Source: E44-bin32 sp034430595 | GTDB taxonomy: Bacteria; Chloroflexota; Anaerolineae; Anaerolineales; E44-bin32 | DNA length: 64,000 nt | Assembly: GCA_034430595.1 (NCBI GenBank) | Contig: DAOUEL010000002.1 | Coordinates: forward strand, 6,626 to 70,625 | Direction of reading: 5' to 3' | Shown here: in pieces, positions 7,683-15,115 of the stretch | How the letters are laid out: each line of letters begins with the position of its first letter | Position numbering within the stretch: the first letter of the stretch is position 1 | Position numbers and translations under genes: made by a program | The notes under the pieces: model-generated | Told to the model about the DNA's origin: nothing | Databases searched by the model: none | Seen by the model: only the letters and a program-made list of their open reading frames with translations

Positions 7683-8741
7683 TTAATCGTCCTCGTCCTC
7701 ATCATCCATGTCATCGTCATTATCGTCATAGTCGTCATCGTCAAAATCTTCATCAAAATCTTCGATTTCTTCGATTTCGTCCAGTTCGTCATCCATCTCG
7801 GAATCCTCTTCCTCTTCATCAGCGGCTGGTACGGAAGCGGCTGCTGGAGTCGGTTTTTCATCTTCAGGGGCGGCTTTACTCTCTTCTTCACTCTCGGCAG
7901 CTGCTGCTGCGGCCTTGGCTTCACCCTCGCCAAACTCTCCGCTCTGCAGCTTGGCCAATGTTGCCTCACCCAGCAGTTCCTCGTCACTCATCTCGGCAGC
8001 TGCAGCTTCGGCTTCTTCCGCCTCGGTCCCCAGCTCGCGTTCAGGTTCTTCATCCTTGCGCATCGCCTTGCCTTCCAGCACGGCATCGGCCAGCCGTCCT
8101 GTGAGCAGCTTGATGGCACGGATCGCATCATCATTGGACGGGATAACATAATCGATTCCGCTCGGGTCACAGTTGGTGTCGACCAGGGCAATGACCGGGA
8201 TCTCCAGCAGGTTAGCCTCGTGAATGGCTGTATTTTCCTGGCGTACGTCGACGACGAATACCGCCTGCGGCAGGCCGTGCATCTCGCGAATGCCTCCCAG
8301 ACGGCTATCAAGCTTTTCGATATCTCGCGTCAGGCCTAGCGCTTCCTTTTTCGGGAGTAGGTCGAATTCACCTGTATCTCGCCGGTGCTCAAGCGATTCT
8401 AGTTCATCAATCCGGCTGCGGATCGTCCGCCAGTTGGTGAGTAAACCACCCAGCCAGCGCAGGTTTACATAGGGCATCCCACAGCGCTTGGCCTCAACCT
8501 CGATCGTCTCCTGTGCCTGGCGCTTCGTGCCGATGAAGAGCACAGCCCCCCCCTCTGCCACTAGATCACGTACAACCGCGTACGCCGTTTCGAGCGCTTC
8601 CAAGGTTTGCTGCAGATCGATGATGTGGATGCCGTTGCGCTCAGTGAAGATGTAGGGTTTCATCCTCGGGTTCCACTTGCGAGTCCGGTGACCAAAGTGG
8701 ACGCCCGTTTCGAGCAGGGCTTTCATAGAAATGACGGCCAT
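7683..8741 (-). CDS. rpsB: 30S ribosomal protein S2 with a long acidic C-terminal tail
   Basis: The N-terminal 230-240 residues are ordinary S2: ALLETGVHFGHRTRKWNPRM, GIHIIDLQQT, VLFIGTKRQAQETI, and LVDTNCDPSGIDYVIPSNDD. The protein is 352 residues, against the usual 230-270. The extra part, from about residue 240, is low-complexity. It starts Ala/Glu-rich (with AAAAAAESEEESKAAPEDE) and ends as an almost pure Asp/Glu run. ATG 8741 has a strong AAGGAGG. A promoter and a structured leader lie upstream. The tail is seen directly; any role (RNA mimicry, ion binding, solubility) is guesswork. Confidence 0.96.
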   Translation of the reverse strand: MAVISMKALLETGVHFGHRTRKWNPRMKPYIFTERNGIHIIDLQQTLEALETAYAVVRDLVAEGGAVLFIGTKRQAQETIEVEAKRCGMPYVNLRWLGGLLTNWRTIRSRIDELESLEHRRDTGEFDLLPKKEALGLTRDIEKLDSRLGGIREMHGLPQAVFVVDVRQENTAIHEANLLEIPVIALVDTNCDPSGIDYVIPSNDDAIRAIKLLTGRLADAVLEGKAMRKDEEPERELGTEAEEAEAAAAEMSDEELLGEATLAKLQSGEFGEGEAKAAAAAAESEEESKAAPEDEKPTPAAASVPAADEEEEDSEMDDELDEIEEIEDFDEDFDDDDYDDNDDDMDDEDEDD

Positions 8742-8860
8742 GTAGACCTCCTTCGCGTTTGTCCTCCGCCACGATCATCTCGAATTGGAACCGGCTGGCC
8801 GGCCGGCACGCCCAACTCGATCACGTGGCGTGTGTATTTGCCCTCGCAGGGCAGAATTTT

Positions 8861-8892
8861 TCCCGCCGGATCATCGTTGCTGCCCGGCGGGA
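8861..8892 (-). other. 5' stem-loop in the rpsB leader
   Basis: A 9-bp perfect, GC-rich stem (CCCGCCGG and its complement, closed by an A-U pair) with a 14-nt loop sits within the first nucleotides of the predicted rpsB transcript. A smaller hairpin (GCCCT/AGGGC) follows about 10 nt later. No T-run follows, so it is not a terminator. Leaders of rpsB are feedback-regulated by S2 in other bacteria, and this could be an equivalent. Confidence 0.5.
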
Positions 8893-8901
8893 GCGTTTGA
8901 G

Positions 8902-8930
8902 AGTATATCACGCAGTCAGTTATTGGTCAA
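8902..8930 (-). promoter_or_regulatory. promoter of rpsB-tsf
   Basis: TTGACC (-35, 8925-8930) and TATACT (-10, 8902-8907), spaced 17 bp apart, on the minus strand. The predicted start is near 8895, giving a 5' leader of about 150 nt. Confidence 0.8.
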
Positions 8931-8955
8931 AGATGGATCTTCCGTACTGAAGCGT

Positions 8956-9360
8956 TCAGGGGACCGGGGGTAATTTACTCTGAACGCGCTCCATAAAACG
9001 ACCCTCATCGATGATAAAACGCTCATGGTGGGCACGCCCAATGAGTTCACGCTCATCCCGAATTTCAGCTTGAAACACGACTCGCCGGCCCTCAATTTCG
9101 ATCACGCTCGCCTCAATCTGCACCGTTGCCCCCAGCGGCGTCGGAGCGAGGTGCTCGACCTGGATCATCGTCCCAACGGTCGTCTGCCCGGTTGGAAGCA
9201 GTGGCTCAATCAATTGCCGGCAGGTGTGTTCGATAAAGGTCACCATGGCGGGAGTGGCATACACCTGCAGTGAGCCGGATCCTAGATGGGCAGCGACGCG
9301 CGCCTCGGTCACCTGCTGTTCGGCATTGATTTTCATCCCGACCTCGATCGTATCGGTCAT
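8956..9360 (-). CDS. hotdog-fold thioesterase, fluoroacetyl-CoA thioesterase (FlK)-like
   Basis: A 134-residue single hotdog domain. Thr36, Glu44 and His70 (in ATPAMVTFIEH and VEHLAPTPLG) have the same spacing (8 and 26) as the catalytic Thr42/Glu50/His76 of FlK. A CoA-thioesterase activity is therefore likely. Most relatives do not act on fluoroacetyl-CoA, and the true substrate is unknown. Its ATG overlaps the acpS stop (ATGA), making it the last gene of the ugd-M16-M16-acpS run. Confidence 0.85.
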   Translation of the reverse strand: MTDTIEVGMKINAEQQVTEARVAAHLGSGSLQVYATPAMVTFIEHTCRQLIEPLLPTGQTTVGTMIQVEHLAPTPLGATVQIEASVIEIEGRRVVFQAEIRDERELIGRAHHERFIIDEGRFMERVQSKLPPVP

Positions 9361-9734
9361 GATGATGCCGCCTCGACGGCGACGGCGATTGCCATCGCAT
9401 GCTCATGGGTATGGCTTAAGCTGATCGACCAGGATTCAATGCCCAAATCCCCCGCCACCAGCAGTGCATTGCCATGGAGATGCAAAACCGGCTGACGAAG
9501 CGGGCCATTGATAACCTCGATTTCCTTCCAGCTGATCCGGCCGATGCCTGTTCCCAGCGCTTTAGCCACGGCTTCCTTGGCTGCAAAACGAGCCGCCAGC
9601 GCGGGTGTGTGTCCGGAGGAATCGATCAGTTCCTGCGGTGTGAAGAAACGCTCAAAAAGCCGTTCACCATGGCGCAGGATAGCCCGGTCAAGCCGGTCCA
9701 CTTCGACAATATCCACGCCGGAACGAATCCGCAT
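9357..9734 (-). CDS. acpS: holo-[acyl-carrier-protein] synthase
   Basis: Transfers 4'-phosphopantetheine from CoA to apo-ACP. The 125 residues match the family. The Mg-binding N-terminal GVDIVEVDRLDRAI, the ARFAAKEAVAKALGTGI motif with catalytic Glu/Lys, and SWSISLSHTHEHAMAIA near the C-terminus are all present. It overlaps the upstream M16 gene by one base and the downstream thioesterase gene by four, so all are translationally coupled. Confidence 0.97.
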   Translation of the reverse strand: MRIRSGVDIVEVDRLDRAILRHGERLFERFFTPQELIDSSGHTPALAARFAAKEAVAKALGTGIGRISWKEIEVINGPLRQPVLHLHGNALLVAGDLGIESWSISLSHTHEHAMAIAVAVEAASS

Positions 9735-11050
9735 CAGGCCGCCTCCCCGTCCGGACCAGCGACAACAATCGCCAGTCGGTCTGGATCAAGGTAGCGTTGT
9801 GCCGCCTCCAGGATCTGGCTGCCGGTGATGGAGGCGATCAAGGCCGGGTAGCGTTGGTAGTAATCGAGCCCGAGATGATAGCGTTCGATGTGCGCCAGAG
9901 ATCCGGCGACCCCTTCGTTTGACTCGAGCTGCATCGGCAGGCGCCCGATAAAATTCGCTTTGTTCTCGAGCAGTTCTTTTGAGCCAACCCGCCTGGAGGT
10001 GAAGCGGCGGATCTCCTTGAGAATGATTTCGATCGCCTTCTGTTCATTGGTCGGGTTAACTCCGGCGATCACCTGCCATGGTCCCGGCCCAAGCCCGCCT
10101 GACACCAGGCTGTAGGCGTAGTAAGCCAGCCCGGCGGAAACCCTTACTGCGTCCCCAATTCTACCCATCATGCCGAAGCGTCCCAGAATACTGTTGCCAA
10201 GCGCGGCCGGGAGAAAATCCTCGTCCTGCCGGCTGGGCCCAGCGACTCCAATGATCAAGTCGCTCTGCTGCTTACCGGGCAGGCGCACACTGGCTCGCTT
10301 TGTGGATCGAAGCGGTTTTACGGGTGGAAGAAGGGGCATGGGTTGGACGTCTCTCACCTGCCACGAACTGAGGGCATCCTCGGCCAGCTGCATAGCCTGA
10401 TTGGCTGGAACGGCACCAACGATTGCCAGCACCATCCCCTGCGGGCAGTAATAACTGCGGTGGAAACGCCGCAGATCCGTGGCCTGTAACCCGGCGACGC
10501 TGGCCAGGGTGCCATCGATAGGGAGGCGATACGGGTGTTTCGCATACACCAGCGCATCAAAGGCCAGCTCAGCTTGCGCTCCGGTATCCTGTTCGCGAAT
10601 CGTCAGGGAGGTGAGATGCTGGGCTTTCAACCGTTCAATTTCCAGTTTCGGGAAGCTGGCGCTGGAAAGCACCTCCGCTAAAAGACCAAGCAGCAGGCCG
10701 AGATCCTCCGCGAGGGATTTACCGTGAAAGGAGGTGGAATGAACACCAGCGCTCACATTGAGGTTGGCGCCGATCGATTCGAGCGATTCGAAGATCTGGC
10801 TGAAGCTGTGCTGTTTCGTACCCCGCATCAGTCCCAGCGCAGTCAGGTAGGCCAGGCCTGCAGTCTGCTCGGTTTCAACCAGGGATCCAACGGGCAGAAA
10901 ACCGGAAAGCACAACTGAAGGCGAGGCGAAATTCTCACGTACGAGCAGCGTGATGCCGTTCGACAGCTGGCGCCGGCGGATCGTCTCCGGGCCAGGCAGA
11001 GCAGACAGGTCGAGCTGGGGCAGGTCGAAGCTTACCTTAGCCAAGCCCAT
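9734..11050 (-). CDS. M16-family protein lacking the zinc motif (inactive partner)
   Basis: The 438-residue protein has the two-domain M16B fold, but the zinc-binding HxxEH position reads YLTAL (in GLAYLTALGLMRGT). It should therefore have no peptidase activity. The C-terminal half keeps the usual Arg/Tyr region (GLAYYAYSLVSGG). Such inactive subunits pair with an active M16 subunit, which is encoded directly upstream (14-bp overlap). ATG 11050 was chosen; a TTG at 11077 extends the frame by nine codons. Confidence 0.92.
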   Translation of the reverse strand: MGLAKVSFDLPQLDLSALPGPETIRRRQLSNGITLLVRENFASPSVVLSGFLPVGSLVETEQTAGLAYLTALGLMRGTKQHSFSQIFESLESIGANLNVSAGVHSTSFHGKSLAEDLGLLLGLLAEVLSSASFPKLEIERLKAQHLTSLTIREQDTGAQAELAFDALVYAKHPYRLPIDGTLASVAGLQATDLRRFHRSYYCPQGMVLAIVGAVPANQAMQLAEDALSSWQVRDVQPMPLLPPVKPLRSTKRASVRLPGKQQSDLIIGVAGPSRQDEDFLPAALGNSILGRFGMMGRIGDAVRVSAGLAYYAYSLVSGGLGPGPWQVIAGVNPTNEQKAIEIILKEIRRFTSRRVGSKELLENKANFIGRLPMQLESNEGVAGSLAHIERYHLGLDYYQRYPALIASITGSQILEAAQRYLDPDRLAIVVAGPDGEAA

Positions 11051-12371
11051 CCCCTTTCTGCGGCCGGTAGAAACCAACCGTTCGCTGACTCGGCTTTAAG
11101 TAGGTTTGCGCGCAGATCCATAGATCCTTGGGGGTGACCTGCTCCAGACGTGTGAGGTAGCTTTCGAACCAATCGAGATCGGCGAACATCTCGCTGAAAC
11201 CGAGCCAGAACGCCTGGTTGGTCACACTTTCACTGCTGTAGGCGAACAAGGCACGCGCCTGTTTGATCGCTTTTTCCAGTTCTTCCGCTTTAATCGGCGC
11301 CTCAAGCACCCGTTCAAGTTCATGATCGAGCACCTGCAGCGCCTGTTCGACCGACTTATCCGGCCGCACGGTGACATGCAGCGTGTAAAGGTAAGGGTCG
11401 ATGGTAGCCGCCAGTCCGCCGTGGACGGAGGCTGCCACTTCACCTTCCACCAGGGCTCGGTAGAGACGTGAAGTCTTGTTCGAGATTCCCCCGCTGAAAA
11501 AGTTGAAACTGGACGCACCAGCAAGAACGCTGCCCAGAACAGCCAGCGTCAGGAAATCCTGCGCCTGCGCGGCCGGAGCTCGATAAGCAATCTTAAGGTA
11601 CGGCGTATCGCCCGGGCCTTCAACGTTGACAACCTTTTCACCCGTCTGGGGTGGCTCAGGCCGGTGTTTAAATGCCGGGGTTGGCTCAGATGGGATCGGA
11701 CCAAAATGCTTACGGATGCGTTCCAGCATCGGCCGAATTTTGAAATCCCCGGCTACCGACAGGACAGCGTTAGATGGCGCGTAGTGCGCCAGGTAGTGCT
11801 GGTAAAGGTCATCGCGCGTCATGCGTTCCAGGTCGACCATGTCACCGATCACCTCATGGTGGTAGCCGTGGACGCGAAAGGCAGCGCTTTGCAGTTCCTC
11901 CGCCAACCGGAAGGTCGGCTCGTTCTCGTGCCCTTGACGCTCGGAAATGATCACCGTTCGCTCGGCCTCAACCTCGTCTGGTGCAAAGAGGCTGGAGCGC
12001 ATGCGGTCGGCCTCCAATTGCAGCGCGAGCTCCGCCCGGTCCGCAGGCAGCGTCTCGTAATAGGCAGTCCAATCGAGCCAAGTGAAGGCGTTCCATACGC
12101 CGCCGTCACGGGCGATGGCGCGATCAAGCACGCCCGCCGGGAAGGTAGGCGTGCCCTTAAACTGCATATGTTCCACCCAGTGGGAAGCACCGGTCAACCC
12201 CGCAATTTCATTGCGCGAGCCCACCCGGTACCAGATCCAGGTGCTGATAAGCGGTGCGCTGTGGACTTCTCTCAACCGCACCTGCAGCCCGTTGCGCAGC
12301 CTGGTTCGAAAAACCGACGCGCCCGTTGCAGGCTTGATCTTAGTCGGCGACCGGTTCGCCATCTGGACCAT
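11037..12371 (-). CDS. M16-family zinc peptidase, active subunit
   Basis: The 444-residue, pitrilysin/processing-peptidase-like protein contains HWVEH (HxxEH) in ASHWVEHMQFKGT. The third zinc ligand Glu is expected in EVEAERTVIISE, about 80 residues later. Family features such as the GSRNE segment before the motif and the C-terminal substrate-binding half are visible. It probably degrades peptides as a heterodimer with the neighbouring inactive subunit. No clear signal peptide is seen. ATG 12371 overlaps the end of ugd; a second in-frame ATG is at 12362. Confidence 0.93.
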   Translation of the reverse strand: MVQMANRSPTKIKPATGASVFRTRLRNGLQVRLREVHSAPLISTWIWYRVGSRNEIAGLTGASHWVEHMQFKGTPTFPAGVLDRAIARDGGVWNAFTWLDWTAYYETLPADRAELALQLEADRMRSSLFAPDEVEAERTVIISERQGHENEPTFRLAEELQSAAFRVHGYHHEVIGDMVDLERMTRDDLYQHYLAHYAPSNAVLSVAGDFKIRPMLERIRKHFGPIPSEPTPAFKHRPEPPQTGEKVVNVEGPGDTPYLKIAYRAPAAQAQDFLTLAVLGSVLAGASSFNFFSGGISNKTSRLYRALVEGEVAASVHGGLAATIDPYLYTLHVTVRPDKSVEQALQVLDHELERVLEAPIKAEELEKAIKQARALFAYSSESVTNQAFWLGFSEMFADLDWFESYLTRLEQVTPKDLWICAQTYLKPSQRTVGFYRPQKGDGLG

Positions 12372-13665
12372 AGCCACGGCCGATGCCGCGGTAGCTGAAG
12401 CCGAGCTCCGACATATCACGCGGATCATAGATGTTGCGGCCGTCGACGATTACCGGCTGGGTCATCACCGACTTGACCCGGCCCAGGTCGAGCTGCTTGA
12501 ATTCATTCCATTCCGTACATATCACCAGCGCGTCGCTGCCTTCCGCCAGGGAATAGGGATCCTCAACCATCCCCAGGTCAGGCATCAAGCGCGCTGCGCC
12601 CGGCATGCCAACCGGGTCATACGCCCGGACCAGGGCTCCGGCTTCCATGAAACGACGTGCAATTTCCAGGGCAGGAGCATCACGCAAATCGTCGGTGTTC
12701 GGTTTAAAGGTCAATCCCAGCAACCCGATCCGCTTTCCTTCCAAACCGCCAAGGGTTTGGCGCACCTTTTCAACCAGCAGCCGGCGGCGGTCGTCGTTGA
12801 TATCCATCACGGCCTGCAGCAGCTGTGGATGGCGTCCCTTTTCAGCTGCCATGTGAGCCAGGGCTTTAACATCCTTCGGGAAGCACGAACCCCCATAGCC
12901 CAGGCCGGCATCGAGGAAATAGGGACCGATGCGCGGATCGTAGCCCATGCCAGTCTTGACTTCCTTGACATCCGCCCCCAAGGCCTCACAGATATTGGCA
13001 ATCTCGTTGATGAACGAGATGCGCGTCGCCAGGAAGGCATTCGAAGCGTATTTGATCATTTCGGCCGTTCGCAGGTCGGTGATCACGATCGGCGCGCGCA
13101 GCGGCAGGTGCAGTTGGGCGGCCCGTTCAGCAGCTTCAGCGTCAAGCGATCCCAGCACCGTGCGGGCCGGGTTCATAAAATCGAGCAGCGCTGAACCTTC
13201 GCGCAGAAACTCGGGGCAGGAGACAACCGAAAAAGGGATCGAATCCTTCTGGGTAGAACGGATGATGTCGGCCACCCAGTCGCCCGTACCAACCGGAACC
13301 GTGGATTTATTGACGATAATCAGTGGTTCTTTCATCGCCCGGGCGACCGATTCGGCCGCCGCTTGGACATATTTCAGGTCCGCTTCCCCATCGACGCCCT
13401 CTGGAGTACCGACCGCGATAAAGACAAATTCAGCCCCATCGATCGCATCCTCGTAGGAGGTTGTGAACTCGAGCCGGCCGGCGGCAGCGTTACGCTCAAC
13501 CATCTCCTCCAGGCCAGGTTCGTAGATCGGCATCTGGCCCCGTTTTAAACCTTTGATGCGATCTTCATCGATGTCGACAGCAACGACATGATTCCCCAAA
13601 TCAGAAAATCCAGCCGCTGTCACCAGGCCAACATAACCCACACCGATGACTGCTATTTTTTTCAC
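12340..13665 (-). CDS. ugd: UDP-glucose 6-dehydrogenase
   Basis: Oxidises UDP-glucose to UDP-glucuronate with two NAD+, for surface polysaccharide precursors. The 441 residues have an N-terminal Rossmann motif (IAVIGVGYVGLVTAAGF). The catalytic Cys is in GYGGSCFPKDVKAL, and a C-terminal UDP-binding domain contains GLTFKPNTDDLRDAPAL. The start is GTG 13665, preceded by AGGAGG. It heads the M16-acpS operon and is divergent from the Rrf2 gene. UDP-ManNAc or GDP-mannose dehydrogenase are less likely alternatives. Confidence 0.94.
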   Translation of the reverse strand: MKKIAVIGVGYVGLVTAAGFSDLGNHVVAVDIDEDRIKGLKRGQMPIYEPGLEEMVERNAAAGRLEFTTSYEDAIDGAEFVFIAVGTPEGVDGEADLKYVQAAAESVARAMKEPLIIVNKSTVPVGTGDWVADIIRSTQKDSIPFSVVSCPEFLREGSALLDFMNPARTVLGSLDAEAAERAAQLHLPLRAPIVITDLRTAEMIKYASNAFLATRISFINEIANICEALGADVKEVKTGMGYDPRIGPYFLDAGLGYGGSCFPKDVKALAHMAAEKGRHPQLLQAVMDINDDRRRLLVEKVRQTLGGLEGKRIGLLGLTFKPNTDDLRDAPALEIARRFMEAGALVRAYDPVGMPGAARLMPDLGMVEDPYSLAEGSDALVICTEWNEFKQLDLGRVKSVMTQPVIVDGRNIYDPRDMSELGFSYRGIGRGYGPDGEPVAD

Positions 13666-13681
13666 TACACGCCTCCTGCGA

Positions 13682-13712
13682 GCGCCGGACGTGACCTCCG
13701 GAAGTCCGGCGC
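13682..13712 (-). other. hairpin in the ugd leader
   Basis: A 9-bp perfect inverted repeat (GCGCCGGAC/GTCCGGCGC) with a 13-nt spacer lies between the ugd -10 box and its ribosome binding site. The transcript would begin inside or at the edge of the repeat. It could be an operator or an RNA stem. Confidence 0.45.
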
Positions 13713-13713
13713 A

Positions 13714-13741
13714 ATCATACCATGGCCGGGTCCGGTCGCAA
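13714..13741 (-). promoter_or_regulatory. promoter of ugd
   Basis: TTGCGA (13736-13741) and TATGAT (13714-13719) with a 16-bp spacer on the minus strand, about 50 nt before the GTG start. Confidence 0.6.
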
Positions 13742-13757
13742 CTTCCCCCTTTCGTAA

Positions 13758-13782
13758 AGTGTCATACCGCCGTCGTGACACT
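13758..13782. promoter_or_regulatory. inverted repeat between ugd and the Rrf2 gene
   Basis: Seven-base perfect arms AGTGTCA and TGACACT with an 11-bp spacer lie in the divergent intergenic region, just upstream of the ugd -35 box and about 100 bp before the Rrf2 start. The size and position suit a dimeric repressor. The Rrf2 protein itself is one candidate. Confidence 0.45.
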
Positions 13783-13879
13783 CTTCACTTGTTCATGGTG
13801 TCCCGACAGCGTAAACTGAACCTGAAGTAGACAACTCCTATCTTGATGGGAAGAGTAACCGGCTCAATTGGAGGCCGCG

Positions 13880-14281
13880 ATGCAAATAACGCGACAAGCG
13901 GATTATGCTGTTCGAGCGGTGTTGTACCTGGCAGGGTTGAACAACGGACGACGTGCCCCGACCAGCGAGATCGCGCGTGAACAGCGCATACCTCCGTCAT
14001 TTCTGGCTAAAATTGTTTCACAATTGTCCGTCGCTGGCGTGGTCCAGACCTCGCGCGGTGCGCGCGGTGGCGTTGCCCTGGCGCGATCTCCTCAGGATAT
14101 CTCGCTGCTGGAAGTGATCGAGGCGATTGACGGTCCGATCATGCTCAATGAATGTGTCGATGACCCAAGCGCCTGCTTCTTCGGCGAGGATTGCCCGGTG
14201 CAGGGCGTCTGGTGTGATGCCCAGTCGAACCTGGTGCACAAGCTGCGCGTGACCGACTTTTACGGCCTCGCAACAGCCTGA
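13880..14281 (+). CDS. Rrf2-family transcriptional regulator with Fe-S cysteines
   Basis: A 133-residue winged-helix regulator. The N-terminus MQITRQADYAVRAVLYLA and the recognition region PPSFLAKIVSQLSVAGVV with SRGARGGVALAR are typical of Rrf2. Cysteines at 92, 99 and 105 match the three cluster-binding cysteines of IscR-type members, and a fourth is at 112. It therefore probably senses Fe-S or redox/NO state. ATG 13880 has GGAGG seven bases upstream. It faces ugd divergently and precedes the nitroreductase gene; its targets are unknown. Confidence 0.93.
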   Translation: MQITRQADYAVRAVLYLAGLNNGRRAPTSEIAREQRIPPSFLAKIVSQLSVAGVVQTSRGARGGVALARSPQDISLLEVIEAIDGPIMLNECVDDPSACFFGEDCPVQGVWCDAQSNLVHKLRVTDFYGLATA

Positions 14282-14383
14282 TCATCGACAGATCTTCAAC
14301 GTTAGAATTCATGGCCGGCGCGAACCTGCGCCGGCCGCTGCTTTCACTGCTGCCCGCACCCCCTGTTCACCCGTAGCCCCCGT

Positions 14384-14413
14384 TTGAACTCCAAATCCAG
14401 CGGGCCTTATAAT
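14384..14413 (+). promoter_or_regulatory. promoter of the nitroreductase gene
   Basis: TTGAAC (14384-14389) and TATAAT (14408-14413) with an 18-bp spacer. The predicted leader is about 22 nt and holds GAGGT before the ATG at 14442. Confidence 0.7.
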
Positions 14414-14441
14414 GTGAGTGGTCCGTCTCATCGAGGTAGGC

Positions 14442-14972
14442 ATGCAGGTCCAGGAAGCGATCCGTCTCAAGCGTGCAATTCGTGACTTTCGGCCCGAACC
14501 GCTGCCACCGCAGGCGATCGATGCAATTCTATACGCCGGGCGTCGAGCTCAGAGTGCCAAGAATCGACAGGTGTGGCACTTCCTGGCGATTACGGAGCGG
14601 GATACCCTCCAGAGCTTATCCAAACTCGGGCATTTTGCCGGTCACCTGGCAGGCGCTGCGCTCGGCGTATGCATCCTCACGCCCGATCCGGCCCAGCGCT
14701 GGTCGATCCTGTTCGACGCCGGCCAGGCCGCAGCGTATATGCAGCTTGCCGCCTGGGAGCTTGGTATCGGATCCTGCCTAGCTACAATCTACGAGCCGGA
14801 GGCAGCCCGCCAGCTGCTCGAATTCCCCTCGGATTGGTATCTTCACGTCGCGATTTCCTTCGGCTATCCCCAAGACCCGGGGGAGCTTTCCCGCCCGCCT
14901 CGTGCCGGCGGCAGATCTGAGCGTGAGAACGTGACCAGTTTCAATCGCTGGGGAGGGATCAGGCATCCTTGA
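14442..14972 (+). CDS. nitroreductase-family FMN oxidoreductase
   Basis: The 176-residue product has the family's N-terminal FMN-phosphate region (RAIRDFRPEPLPPQAIDAIL, then AQSAKNRQVWHFLAI). DAGQAAAYMQLAAWELGIGSC is in the middle and the C-terminus ends with FNRWG. It should use NAD(P)H to reduce nitro groups, quinones or similar; the physiological substrate is unknown. ATG 14442 is preceded by GAGGT; an upstream GTG at 14418 is less likely. It lies beside a redox-type Rrf2 regulator, which may hint at redox control. Confidence 0.9.
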   Translation: MQVQEAIRLKRAIRDFRPEPLPPQAIDAILYAGRRAQSAKNRQVWHFLAITERDTLQSLSKLGHFAGHLAGAALGVCILTPDPAQRWSILFDAGQAAAYMQLAAWELGIGSCLATIYEPEAARQLLEFPSDWYLHVAISFGYPQDPGELSRPPRAGGRSERENVTSFNRWGGIRHP

Positions 14973-15115
14973 GCGATACCAGCGATGACGCCGCTGCACC
15001 CAGGGCTACCGGGCTGAGATCCCGCCCCGCCTGTGCCAAGTGCTTGCCCAAGGGTTCCAATGGGATTGAAGATTTCGAAGCATAAGACGAACACCGTACA
15101 AAGCAGGAGAAACTC

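Noticed and set aside
8723..8911. 62-residue frame overlapping the rpsB leader
   Set aside because: It starts inside the predicted -10 box, ends within rpsB and has no recognisable fold; the rpsB promoter and leader explain the stretch better.
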